Shown: piece by piece, positions 22,954 through 30,778 of the stretch
Position numbering within the stretch: the stretch's first letter is position 1
Layout: every line of letters starts with the position of its first letter
Assembly: GCA_045592165.1 (NCBI GenBank)
Contig: JAZNUG010000220.1
Coordinates: 1-33,060 of the forward strand
Reading direction: 5' to 3'
Origin: SFEL01 sp045592165
GTDB lineage: Bacteria; Bacillota; Clostridia; Christensenellales; CAG-138
Length of the DNA: 33,060 nt
The notes under the pieces: model-generated
Database searches by the model: none
Told to the model about the DNA's origin: nothing
The model's input: the letters and a program-made list of their open reading frames with translations, nothing else
Position numbers and translations under genes: made by a program

Positions 22954-24831
22954 TTATTCTTTGCTTTTGGGTTCGCGTATCGGGGAATCGCTGAGGTAGT
23001 AGAATACCGCCTCGTAGGGGGACAGCTCAATATCCACGAAGAAGCTGCCGTTCTCATCCTCTTCTGTTTTAATGCCCTTGATGTCCCTCAGGTCCACGTT
23101 GGACAGGGCCTGATCCAGGGTGCATTCCCTGGCCATGGGTATACGGTAGGGGTAATGCTCCACAGGGGTAAAGTTGAATACGCAGAGCAGCTCCTTGCCC
23201 TTTTCATCCCGGCGCACAAAGGCCAGCACGCTGTGGGAAGCATCATCCACCTGCATCCACTGGAAACCCTCCCAGCCGTCATCCTGCTGATACAGGGCGG
23301 GGGTGGAGGTGTAGAATCTGTTCAGCTGGGCCACGAATTCCTGCATTTCGGAATGGGCGGGATACTCCAGCAGCAGCCAGTCCAGAGACTGACGGAAGTT
23401 CCATTCGATAAACTGACCGAACTCATTGCCCATGAAGGTCAGCTTCTTGCCGGGATGGGCGTACTGATACATATACAGCAGCCTCAGCTGGCGGAACTGA
23501 TCGACATATTCGCCGGGCATGCGGTTTATCAGGCTCTTTTTGCCGTGAACCACCTCATCGTGGGAGAGGGGCAGCAGATAATGCTCGGAGAAGGCATAGC
23601 ACATGGAGAAGGTGATCTGATCGTGATGATACTTGCGGTATACGCTGTCCCTGGACATATAGTCCAGAGTATCATTCATCCAGCCCATGTTCCATTTATA
23701 GTCGAAGCCCAGTCCGCCCCACTTGGGATCGGCGGTGATGCCGGCAAATGCGGTGCTTTCCTCTGCGAAGAGCAGCCTGCCGGGGAATTCTTCATGAACC
23801 ACCCTGGAAAGCTGACGGAAGAAGTCTATTGCGCCAAGATTTTCATGGCCGCCGTAAGCATTGGGCAGCCACTGGCCCGGCTCCTTGCCGTAGTCAAGAT
23901 ACAGCATGCAGCTTACAGCGTCAACGCGGATGCCGTCAATGTGGAATTCCTTCATCAGGTATACCGCATTGGATATGAGGAAGCTCCTGACCTCGTTCTT
24001 TTCGTAATTGAACAGCATGGTTCCCCACTGGGGCTGCTCGCCGCGGCGGGAATCCGGATGCTCGTAAAGGGCGGTGCCGTCAAAGCGGCGCAGGCCCTGC
24101 TCGTCACGGGTGAAGTGGGCGGGTACCCAGTCCACAATAACGCCTATGCCGGCCCTGTGGAATCTGTCCACCAGCTGCTTGAACTGGGTGGGGGTACCGT
24201 AGCGGGAAGTGATTGCATAATAGCCGGTCACCTGATAGCCCCAGCTGTCATCCAGGGGGTATTCGGATACAGGCATAAGCTCAACATGGGTATAGCCCAT
24301 GGAAGAAACGTATTTTACAAGCCGCTCGGACATGGCGGCAAAGTCCAGCCCCTCTATCCAGCTGCCAAGATGCACCTCGTATATGCTCATGGGCTGGGAC
24401 CGGTGATTTTTCTTTTCCAGCTTTTTCATGTATGTGGCATCACGCCACTTGAAGCCGTCATCCAGATCCCATACCTCGGAGGCAGTATTGGGCCTCAGCT
24501 GGCTGCGGAAGGCAAAGGGGTCTGCCTTGTAGATCCAGTCGCCCTGCTTGGTGAGGATGGCGTATTTATAAATTGTGCCGGGGCTCACTATGCCGATAAA
24601 GCACTGCCATACGCCGGTTTCTCCGCAGGGAGTCATGGGATCGGCCTTGGTATTCCAGCCATTGAAATCGCCAACTACGCTTACAGCCGCCGCATTGGGA
24701 GCCCATACGGCAAAGCGGTACATATCATAACCGTTGTGCTGAACCTTGTGGCAGCCCAAGGTGAGATATGCGTATGAATTAGTGCCCTCCGCCCACAGGT
24801 AGAGGTCAGTTTCGCGCAGCATGTTTTCCAT
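22954..24831 (-). CDS. glgB: 1,4-alpha-glucan branching enzyme GlgB
   Basis: 625 residues. N-terminal CBM48 (YRFAVWAPNAAAVSVVGDFNGWN) then the GH13 barrel: EVHLGSW, GYTHVELMPVSEYPLDDSWGYQ, GIRVDAVSCMLYLDYG with the catalytic Asp, LLFAEEST with the acid/base Glu, and LPLSHDEVVHGK with the third Asp. MGNEFGQFIEWNF and a C-terminal beta domain end the protein. It introduces alpha-1,6 branches in glycogen. ATG 24831 is used here although the nearest purine-rich site (AAAGGAT) is rather far; a second ATG lies three codons later. It is the first gene of glgB-glgC-glgD-glgA, with a consensus promoter at 24894-24923. Confidence 0.97.
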   Translation of the reverse strand: MENMLRETDLYLWAEGTNSYAYLTLGCHKVQHNGYDMYRFAVWAPNAAAVSVVGDFNGWNTKADPMTPCGETGVWQCFIGIVSPGTIYKYAILTKQGDWIYKADPFAFRSQLRPNTASEVWDLDDGFKWRDATYMKKLEKKNHRSQPMSIYEVHLGSWIEGLDFAAMSERLVKYVSSMGYTHVELMPVSEYPLDDSWGYQVTGYYAITSRYGTPTQFKQLVDRFHRAGIGVIVDWVPAHFTRDEQGLRRFDGTALYEHPDSRRGEQPQWGTMLFNYEKNEVRSFLISNAVYLMKEFHIDGIRVDAVSCMLYLDYGKEPGQWLPNAYGGHENLGAIDFFRQLSRVVHEEFPGRLLFAEESTAFAGITADPKWGGLGFDYKWNMGWMNDTLDYMSRDSVYRKYHHDQITFSMCYAFSEHYLLPLSHDEVVHGKKSLINRMPGEYVDQFRQLRLLYMYQYAHPGKKLTFMGNEFGQFIEWNFRQSLDWLLLEYPAHSEMQEFVAQLNRFYTSTPALYQQDDGWEGFQWMQVDDASHSVLAFVRRDEKGKELLCVFNFTPVEHYPYRIPMARECTLDQALSNVDLRDIKGIKTEEDENGSFFVDIELSPYEAVFYYLSDSPIREPKSKE

Positions 24832-24893
24832 ATTTCAGGTTATATCCTTTTAAAATTATTGATATATTTCGGGCAAGTTTATACAGTATTTAT

Positions 24894-24923
24894 ATTTTAC
24901 ACCATAACTATATATACTGTCAA
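24894..24923 (-). promoter_or_regulatory. Sigma-A promoter of the glycogen operon
   Basis: Minus strand: -35 TTGACA (24918-24923), 18-nt spacer, -10 TAAAAT (24894-24899). Transcription should begin near 24887, about 55 nt before the glgB ATG. The rest of 24924-25070 is AT-rich with no other recognised signal. Confidence 0.78.
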
Positions 24924-25114
24924 AAAAACTGCCACTATTTTAACAACGTGCTTTTTCCCCTGTTTGTATGGAAGAATCCGCATTTTTCCGGCAAAACCAT
25001 GAAATAAATTTGTACTTATTATAAAATTATGCCGATATCTTTAAATAAGGTATTTAAAATTCCCACCAAAATGGTATACTATAAACGAAAATCAACCGCA
25101 AAGGAGAAAATACA

Positions 25115-25315
25115 ATGTCCGTAACCAAGGATATGACCATTGAACAGATTCTGCAGACCGATATCGGCATCGCCGAGATCCTCACCGGCGCCGGCATGCA
25201 CTGCCTGGGCTGCGTAATGGCCTCCGGCGAAAACCTCGACCAGGCCTGTGCCGTTCACGGCATCAACGCCGATGTTCTCATCAGCGCAATCAACTCCTAT
25301 CTGGAGAGCAAGTAA
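25115..25315 (+). CDS. DUF1858 redox-disulfide protein (TIGR03980 type)
   Basis: 66 residues, the full length of the domain. The hallmark is GAGMHCLGC with Cys30 and Cys33 as CxxC, after VTKDMTIEQILQTDIGIAEIL and before LDQACAVHGINADVLISAINSYL. These small cytoplasmic proteins are often encoded near hybrid-cluster proteins and may serve as thiol redox partners; no such gene is in the window. AAAGGAG precedes the ATG and a TATACT -10 box lies at 25075-25080. It ends at a strong terminator that is the first hairpin of family B copy 2. Confidence 0.93.
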   Translation: MSVTKDMTIEQILQTDIGIAEILTGAGMHCLGCVMASGENLDQACAVHGINADVLISAINSYLESK

Positions 25316-25321
25316 TTTCTG

Positions 25322-25484
25322 TCAAAAAAGTCCTTTAAGGGACTTTTTTGAGTTTGTTCGAATTTTCCTCTCGCTTCGCTCCCGGGCGGAAAAATCCGCA
25401 AAGAATCAAAGCCTCCGGCTTTGTTCCGCATTTGCCGCACCTGTCGCCAAATGCGGATTTACCCTTAAGGGGTTCACCCCTTAA
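25322..25484 (+). repeat. Family B multi-hairpin repeat, copy 2
   Basis: In the orientation of the DUF1858 gene: H4/terminator TCAAAAAAGTCC/GGACTTTTTTGA (25322-25351), H3 CGAATTTTCC/GGAAAAATCCG (25359-25398, inner hairpin degenerate), H2 CAAAGCC/GGCTTTG (25407-25423), H1 CCGCATTTG/CAAATGCGG (25426-25456), H0 TTAAGGGG/CCCCTTAA (25465-25484). It begins 7 nt after the stop. The same five hairpins, in the same order, make up copy 1. Confidence 0.88.
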
Positions 25485-25507
25485 CAACCCCAATTTCCGA
25501 TCACTCA

Positions 25508-25536
25508 AAAAAGGCACACGGTAGGTGTGCCTTTTT
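25508..25536. terminator. Bidirectional intrinsic terminator
   Basis: AAAAAGGCACAC pairs with GTGTGCCTTTTT; it lies 15 nt after the stop of the minus-strand YczE-like gene. Confidence 0.88.
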
Positions 25537-25551
25537 GTTTTGCAAAAATTA

Positions 25552-26265
25552 TTATTCCAGTCCTATATCCTTTCCCCTCTTCCATCCCTCAAAAACCTCA
25601 TACATCTTGGGAAAAGCGGGAGAGAAATCAATGTATTTATCCATGATTTTATGATAAAACCCTATCAGCGTGCCGTTGCACAGGGCGCACATCACGGTGC
25701 CTATACCCAGCGCCCTCAGCTCCCCGAAGAAAGCAAGGGACAGCACGATGGCGGTGATACAGCAGCCGATGTCAAAGCCGGTCTTTACCTTTGGCAGGGG
25801 CTTATGAAACCTTTCGCATATGCCCTCCACAAAAAGCTCATACACCTGCAGGGGCAGATAGGTTTTGAAGAACACCGCCACGCCAAGGGCATTGGTTGCC
25901 ATGCCCACCGCGAAGAAGGCTATCCTTGACCATACTGTGACCAGCTCCACGTTTCTTATCAGCCACATTACGCCATCCAGCGTAATACCAAAGAGAAAGG
26001 CGGAAAAGAAGGACAGCAGATGCACCGCCCGAAAGCGCCTTACGATGATGTAATAAAACACCAGCAGCAGGCCCTGCAGCAGATAATCCGCCGTGCCGAA
26101 GCTGAGAGGCTCCACCCCGAGGGAGATTATGTAGGACATGGAGGTTACCATGGACATTCCGAAGCCGCCCTTTTCCATGAGGGATACGCCTATGGCAAGC
26201 AGCACTGTGCCGAGGACAAAGGCAAGCTCGCCCCAGCCTCTTATCTTCTTTTGCGTGGTTTCCAT
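25552..26265 (-). CDS. YczE/YitT-like integral membrane protein
   Basis: 237 residues with about five hydrophobic segments. GVSLMEKGGFGMSMVTSMSYIISL and a middle FFSAFLFGITLDGVMWLI, then FKTYLPLQVYELFVEGI and KTGFDIGCCITAIVLSLAF, resemble the YczE/DUF6198 group related to YitT. In Bacillus, YczE has been linked to peptide-synthetase maturation, but the general function of the group is unknown. The ATG at 26265 has GGAAG 10 nt upstream, a weak site. It lies alone between two repeat-rich intergenic regions. Confidence 0.75.
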   Translation of the reverse strand: METTQKKIRGWGELAFVLGTVLLAIGVSLMEKGGFGMSMVTSMSYIISLGVEPLSFGTADYLLQGLLLVFYYIIVRRFRAVHLLSFFSAFLFGITLDGVMWLIRNVELVTVWSRIAFFAVGMATNALGVAVFFKTYLPLQVYELFVEGICERFHKPLPKVKTGFDIGCCITAIVLSLAFFGELRALGIGTVMCALCNGTLIGFYHKIMDKYIDFSPAFPKMYEVFEGWKRGKDIGLE

Positions 26266-26421
26266 CAGATGTGTACTTCCGTTTCTTTATTTATTTTACT
26301 ACCCCGCCCAGCCACCCCTTCAGGTAATTTCGCCTTTGCGGCGAAATGGGTGTGCTATCGGAAGGAAAGCGGAAACATCCGCCGTCTTCTACGGTATTTC
26401 GCCCTTGCGGGCGAAAGGAAA

Positions 26422-26459
26422 CGGATTGCCGCGCCGGTCTGCGGGCCGGCTCGCAATGA
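26422..26459. repeat. REP-like GC-rich hairpin
   Basis: A near-perfect stem with ATTGC..GCCGG on one side and CCGGC..GCAAT on the other, centre TGC. The edge sequence CATTGCGAG..GGCAATCC is the pattern of REP-like repeats scattered in many bacterial genomes. Confidence 0.6.
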
Positions 26460-26494
26460 CAGGCAGCTTTAATCCATTTTCGGCGGCTCGCCCT

Positions 26495-26583
26495 AAGGCT
26501 TCCAATCCGCATTTGGCTGCTCACCTTAAGGCTTCCAATCCGCATTTGGCTGCTCACCTCAAGGCTTCCAATCCGCATTTGGC
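26495..26583 (+). repeat. 33-bp tandem direct repeat, 2.7 copies
   Basis: Units start with AAGGCTTCCAATCCGCATTT at 26495, 26528 and 26561 (exact period 33, third copy partial). Each unit carries the left arm of hairpin H1 of family B, and the third runs into family B copy 3. Confidence 0.9.
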
Positions 26584-26700
26584 GACATGTGCGTCAAATG
26601 CGGAACAAAGCCCTACGGGCTTTGATTCCCTGCATGATTTGCCGCCCGGTAAATCCCGCAGGATTTATAGGCAAATCATGTAAAAGTCCCGTAAGGATTG
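26573..26700 (-). repeat. Family B multi-hairpin repeat, copy 3 (H0 replaced)
   Basis: H1 CCGCATTTG/CAAATGCGG (26573-26603), H2 CAAAGCCC/GGGCTTTG (26606-26624), H3 CATGATTTGCC/GGCAAATCATG (26633-26680) enclosing AAATCC/GGATTT, and a decayed H4 (AAAAGTCC..AGGATTGT, to 26700). Upstream, H0 is missing and the 33-bp tandem repeat takes its place. The element points away from the 3' end of the minus-strand hydrolase gene, 76 nt from its stop. Confidence 0.85.
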
Positions 26701-26776
26701 TAATCGGCGCCTTGCGTAAGCAATGCGACGCATCTCGCTCAAATGCCAAAAGCATTTGAGCGAAAGGGCTTCGCCC

Positions 26777-28450
26777 TTAGAATATTCGCCATGCGCATAT
26801 AAAGTTCTTGTATGACCAATCGCCTGTGCAGCTTCTGTGCACAACCTTGCCGTTTCCGCTGGAGGCGTCTATCATTGTGCCGTCGCCCATGGCTATGCCA
26901 ACGTGGCCCTTGAAGACGATTATATCGCCCTTGCGCAGGGACCCGATTGAGCTGACCTTTGTGTAGCCGGATACGCTCTTCCAGCCGGAGCTGGTAAGGT
27001 ATTTCTGGTTTACCCCCGCCTGCTTCAGGCACCAGTATACAAAGCCTGAGCAGTCAAACTTGTCCGGGCCTTTGGCTCCGCGGACGTATCTGCAGCCCAG
27101 CTTGCTCTTTGCTGCGGAGATGAACCTGTCAAGACTGCCGCCGCCACCGCCGGAAGATGAGGAGCTGCTGCCGCCGCCGGAGGAAGAGGAGGAACTGCTG
27201 CTGTTCACCTCGGGCTCAACGTAGTTGCTGGGGGCCTTCTTTGCGCTGGAGGAAAACAGGGTACGCATGGTGGATTTGCCCACCTTGCCGTCCCGGCTCA
27301 GGCCGTTTTCCCGCTGGAAGCCCAATACCGCCGCCTCTGTGGAGGAGCCGAAATAGCCTGTTGCCTTGGCATCCAGATAGTTGAGCTCCCTGAGACGGGA
27401 CTGTATCTTGGTTACGGTGGAATTATTGTCGCCTATGCCTATTACGCTGGACTGGGCCTGGTCGCTCATGAGCAGATCCTTGGTCATGGGGCCGATATGG
27501 CCGTCAACTATAAGACCGTTCTGCTGCTGGAACATCTTGACCGCATTCACCGTATCCCGGCCGAAGGTGCCGTCAGGCTCGGTGGTAAGATAGCCCAGGC
27601 GCTGGAGCCGCTTCTGATAGGAGCGCACCTCGTCGCTCTTTTCGCCGTAGGAAAGGGACTTGGGAATGGCATCTTCGCTGTAAAGCATTTCGCGGGTATG
27701 CTCGCCCACCTTGCCGTCCACTGTCAGCTTGTTGTTCTTCTGGAATTCCTTTACTGCCGCTTCGGTTTCCTCGCCGAAGGTTCCCGTGGCCTTGTCCATA
27801 TAGCCAAGCTCGCGGAGGCGACCCTGCAGTTCCTTTACGTCTGTGCCGGATATGCCCACGCATACCATATACTTGAGGGCTTCATCCGAAAACAGCAGAT
27901 CGTATACGGCGTTGGTGATTATCCCGTTGATATCCAGATCGTGCCGCCGCTGGAAAAGCTGAATGGCTTCCTCTGTTGCGGGGCCAAAGTGGTAGGTGGG
28001 TTCGTCGTTATCCATATAGCTCAGATCCATGAGCCGTTCCTGTATGTCGTATACCTCGTCCCCGTCATAGCCCTCTTCAAGGCGTATGGGCACCGGCGTC
28101 GGGGCGGGTGTGGGCGCTGCCGCGATCTCCTGAAGGGCGGCAAACTCGCTCTGCAGATCCACCACGCCATCGCTGCTGACCGGAGCTGCTTCCGTAAAAG
28201 TCTGGGCTTCATGGTCAGGCTTTTTGTCTCCCTTCACAAGGGGCAGGCAAATGATGAGCACCAGGGCAAGACCGAATGCGGCAGCCCCTGTTACGGTGCT
28301 GCGCTTGCCCCGCCTGAGATTCAGCATAAGCCTGCTGAAAAAGCCGCCTATGCCTCCCCGCTTTTTAAAGCGGCGGAAAGACAGCGACGTATGGCGCAGG
28401 CTGTTTTTCAATATTGATGATATGCTGGATATTCCCCGGCTGCGTTTCAT
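26777..28450 (-). CDS. NlpC/P60 peptidoglycan hydrolase with four peptidoglycan-binding domains
   Basis: 557 residues. Start ATG 28450 follows AGGAGAAAAC. A basic cytoplasmic N-terminus (1-52) and one transmembrane segment (53-72) anchor it as type II membrane protein. Four PG_binding_1 domains (about 122-190, 193-260, 264-330, 336-402), each with a D-G-x-x-G-x-x-T-type turn, are followed by a Ser/Gly linker (403-439) and the NlpC/P60 domain. Cys467 in FDCSGFVYWC and His516 in GHVGIAMG are the catalytic pair. It probably cleaves the D-Glu to diamino acid bond in wall stem peptides. The linker DNA is low-complexity. Divergent from udk. Confidence 0.93.
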   Translation of the reverse strand: MKRSRGISSISSILKNSLRHTSLSFRRFKKRGGIGGFFSRLMLNLRRGKRSTVTGAAAFGLALVLIICLPLVKGDKKPDHEAQTFTEAAPVSSDGVVDLQSEFAALQEIAAAPTPAPTPVPIRLEEGYDGDEVYDIQERLMDLSYMDNDEPTYHFGPATEEAIQLFQRRHDLDINGIITNAVYDLLFSDEALKYMVCVGISGTDVKELQGRLRELGYMDKATGTFGEETEAAVKEFQKNNKLTVDGKVGEHTREMLYSEDAIPKSLSYGEKSDEVRSYQKRLQRLGYLTTEPDGTFGRDTVNAVKMFQQQNGLIVDGHIGPMTKDLLMSDQAQSSVIGIGDNNSTVTKIQSRLRELNYLDAKATGYFGSSTEAAVLGFQRENGLSRDGKVGKSTMRTLFSSSAKKAPSNYVEPEVNSSSSSSSSGGGSSSSSSGGGGGSLDRFISAAKSKLGCRYVRGAKGPDKFDCSGFVYWCLKQAGVNQKYLTSSGWKSVSGYTKVSSIGSLRKGDIIVFKGHVGIAMGDGTMIDASSGNGKVVHRSCTGDWSYKNFICAWRIF

Positions 28451-28682
28451 GTTTTCTCCTGTTGTTTGCGGCATAGGCCGATTTTTGCAGATTTATTATA
28501 CCACAGATATTATACATGAAAACAAAACAATCGGTAAACAGGTATCCTCTGGCTTTGCAGGCAGGCAAAAAGCGTGCTGTTTCCCTGTGAAAAGGCCGTG
28601 AAAATATGGCAAATTCCCTAATTTGCGCTATTCAATTCCCCTTATGGCAGTTATAATAGAAAAAAAGCCCGGGGGATATAAT

Positions 28683-29315
28683 ATGATAGTTATAGGCATA
28701 TGCGGCGGAAGCGGCAGCGGAAAAAGCACACTGGCACGTATGGTTTCCCAGTCCTTAAGCTGTTCGTCCCGCATAATCGGCCTGGATTGCTACTATCGGG
28801 ATCATGCCCATCTGCCCTTTGAGGAGCGGGTGCATATCAATTACGATGAGCCTGATGTATTTGACTTTGATGAGATGTATGAGGATATACAGCTGCTGCT
28901 TGCGGGCAAGCCCATCACCGCCAAGGGCTACGACTATCCCAATCACCGCCGGGCAGACAGCGCCGACCTTATTTATCCCACGGATGTGCTGATTCTTGAG
29001 GGCATACATATGTTCCGTGATAAGCGGCTTACCGACCTTATGAGCCTTAAGGTTTACATGCATGTGGATGTGGACGTCTGCCTGCTCCGCCGCGTAAAGC
29101 GGGACATGGTAAAGCGGGGCCGCTCCATTGAAAATATCACCGAGCAGTACCTTGCAACGGTAAAACCCATGTATGAGGAATACATCAGCAAATACATAAA
29201 GGAATCCGACTTTGCGCTAATGGGCGGCGGCAAGAACCCACGGGCAATAGAAGCCATCACCGCATACATCAATGCAATGCTTTCCCGGCAAACGGCAGGC
29301 AAAGGAGAAAAATAA
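28683..29315 (+). CDS. udk: Uridine kinase family protein
   Basis: 211 residues. Walker A GGSGSGKST at 8-16, then GLDCYYRDHAHLPFEER and YDEPDVFDFDEM (substrate region), KGYDYPNHRR, LILEGIHMF (Walker B) and RRVKRDMVKRGRSIENITEQY of the lid. It phosphorylates uridine or cytidine in pyrimidine salvage. The ATG at 28683 lies 25 nt after a TATAAT box (28652-28657); an upstream in-frame start would precede the promoter. A weak GGGGG lies before it. Its stop abuts the next ATG directly. Confidence 0.88.
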   Translation: MIVIGICGGSGSGKSTLARMVSQSLSCSSRIIGLDCYYRDHAHLPFEERVHINYDEPDVFDFDEMYEDIQLLLAGKPITAKGYDYPNHRRADSADLIYPTDVLILEGIHMFRDKRLTDLMSLKVYMHVDVDVCLLRRVKRDMVKRGRSIENITEQYLATVKPMYEEYISKYIKESDFALMGGGKNPRAIEAITAYINAMLSRQTAGKGEK

Positions 29316-30461
29316 ATGAAAGACAGGCAAAACCTGGAGGGACTCTGGAAGTCCACCCGAAGCACGCTCTTTGTAGTGGCCTTCGGCATAATATTATATG
29401 AGATACTGGAAAATCTGACAGAGTTCCGCTCCACCCTAAGCGGCTTTGTCAGCATAATAACCCCGGTATTCATAGGCATCGCAATAGCATTCATTGCAAA
29501 CATGCCCATGCATTTTCTGGAAACCAAGGTATTCCGCCGCTGGAAGGACTCCGGCGTAAAGCGGGGCACCTGCCTTGTGCTTGCAATGCTGTTTGTGTTT
29601 GCCATAATCATAACGCTGGTGCTGGTTGTGGGCCCTCAGCTGGTGGAAAGCGTAAAGACCCTTGCGGAGGACTTCAGCAAATACGCCTACAGCCTTACGG
29701 CATGGGCTACCGACCTGTGGGAAAGCCTCAACCTCAATGCCGATATCAAGGCGAAGCTGATGGAGCTGGGAAACAATCTTCTTTCCGAGATAGACCACTA
29801 CATTTCCGTAGTAAGTTCCGCAGCAGTGAAATTCACCATGGGTATTGCGGGTGTATTGGTGGATCTGGCCTTCGCCTTCATCATCAGCATATACTGCCTT
29901 GCCGGCAAGGAGACACTTATCCGTCAGTCCCGCAAGTTCTGCAAGGCCCTGTTCAGCGAGCACACTGCGGATTACATAATACACGTTGCCGACGAAACCA
30001 ACACCTCATTGCACAACTACGTTTACGGCATGATTACCGAGTGCTTCATTCTGGGCAGCATGTGCTTTATAGGCATGAGCATATTCCGCTTCCCCTTCGC
30101 CCTGCTGATAAGCGTGCTGGTGGGTCTGGGGCAGATGATTCCTATCGTGGGTGCATGGGTATCCGCAGGCATCGGCGCTGTCATACTCTTTGTGGTGGAT
30201 CCCCCCAGCGCTCTGTGGTTCGTGCTGCTGATATGCACCATTCAGCCCATCGAGGGCAATCTGATTTATCCCCATGTTGTGGGCAATGCGGTTGGCATTT
30301 CTCCCCTTTGGGTATTGATCGCCCTGCTGCTGGGCGGCGGGCTGTTCGGCTTCCTGGGAGCGCTGCTCTGCGTGCCCATCATGGCGGTCATCCATACCAT
30401 GACGAGGGAATGGGTAAACAAGCGGCTGGAGGAGAAACGGGCCGCAGGCCAGGAAATATAA
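29316..30461 (+). CDS. AI-2E family transporter
   Basis: 381 residues, about seven or eight membrane segments of PF01594: ILENLTEFRSTLSGFVSIITPVFIGIAIAFIANMPM at the N-terminus, a soluble helical middle, then DYIIHVADETNTSLHNYVYG, GLGQMIPIVGAWVSAGIGAVI and IQPIEGNLIYPHVVGNAVGISPLWVLIALLLGGGLFGFLGALLCVPIMAVI. Family members have been linked to AI-2 export or to sodium/proton exchange; the real substrate is uncertain. The ATG directly follows the udk TAA, with AAAGGAG inside udk, so the two are cotranscribed. Confidence 0.92.
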   Translation: MKDRQNLEGLWKSTRSTLFVVAFGIILYEILENLTEFRSTLSGFVSIITPVFIGIAIAFIANMPMHFLETKVFRRWKDSGVKRGTCLVLAMLFVFAIIITLVLVVGPQLVESVKTLAEDFSKYAYSLTAWATDLWESLNLNADIKAKLMELGNNLLSEIDHYISVVSSAAVKFTMGIAGVLVDLAFAFIISIYCLAGKETLIRQSRKFCKALFSEHTADYIIHVADETNTSLHNYVYGMITECFILGSMCFIGMSIFRFPFALLISVLVGLGQMIPIVGAWVSAGIGAVILFVVDPPSALWFVLLICTIQPIEGNLIYPHVVGNAVGISPLWVLIALLLGGGLFGFLGALLCVPIMAVIHTMTREWVNKRLEEKRAAGQEI

Positions 30462-30478
30462 GAACAGATGCAATTGAC

Positions 30479-30509
30479 AAAAGAGAAGGTTTTTCCCTTC
30501 TCTTTTTTG
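30479..30509 (+). terminator. Intrinsic terminator of the udk/AI-2E operon
   Basis: AAAAGAGAAGG pairs with CCTTCTCTTTT followed by TTGTTTT, 17 nt after the stop. Confidence 0.9.
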
Positions 30510-30626
30510 TTTTGACGGTTTAATTTGGTATGTCAGCATATCTTTTTTCTGTTCCACACAAAAAGCCGCCCTTTTCAGAACGGCCTTTTATTGCGCTTAA
30601 GCTGTTTTTTGCTTAATCCAATTTAG

Positions 30627-30677
30627 CTTTTCTTTCTCTTTTTGCTTCTTTTTCTCTTTCTTTTCTCTTGAAAAGAA
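30627..30677 (-). repeat. Family A 3'-end repeat, copy 6 (minus orientation, arm L truncated)
   Basis: Plus-strand coordinates: R' 30627-30643, GC, R 30646-30665, loop, and only TTCTTTTC of arm L (30670-30677). It lies in the outer unit of the 152-bp duplication. Confidence 0.85.
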
Positions 30678-30709
30678 TTCGTATGTTAACATATCTTTTC
30701 CTGTTCCAC

Positions 30710-30745
30710 ACAAGAAGCCGCTCTTTTCAGAACGGCTTTTTATTG
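30710..30745. terminator. Bidirectional terminator downstream of tsaD
   Basis: AAGCCGCTCT and AGAACGGCTT form a stem of ten pairs (with one G-T wobble) around a 4-nt loop; TTTTTATT follows on the plus strand and CTTGTGTGG on the minus strand. The same hairpin occurs in the outer duplicate at about 30561-30590. Confidence 0.7.
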
Positions 30746-30778
30746 CGCTTAAGCTGTTTTTTGCTTAATCCAATTTAG

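Larger units (their letters stand above)
26266..26776. other. 511-bp repeat-filled intergenic region
   Basis: No credible gene. It contains hairpins ATTTCGCC/GGCGAAAT (about 26328-26347) and TTTCGCCC/GGGCGAAA (about 26397-26416), a REP-like hairpin (26422-26459), the 33-bp tandem repeat (26495-26583), family B copy 3 (26573-26700), and two hairpins next to the peptidoglycan hydrolase stop: CTCAAATGC/GCATTTGAG (26738-26760) and AAGGGC/GCCCTT (26764-26778). Confidence 0.8.

Noticed and set aside
26291..26578. 95-codon minus-strand ORF with repeated MRIGSLKVSSQ
   Set aside because: It is the translation of the 33-bp tandem repeat and REP-like hairpins, not a protein gene.
26495..26583. Possible CRISPR array
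   Set aside because: The 33-bp units are directly adjacent with no spacers, only three in number and without cas genes.
28623..28682. Upstream extension of uridine kinase by 20 residues
   Set aside because: It would start at a TTG before the TATAAT box, and the Walker A motif is at its normal distance from the ATG at 28683.
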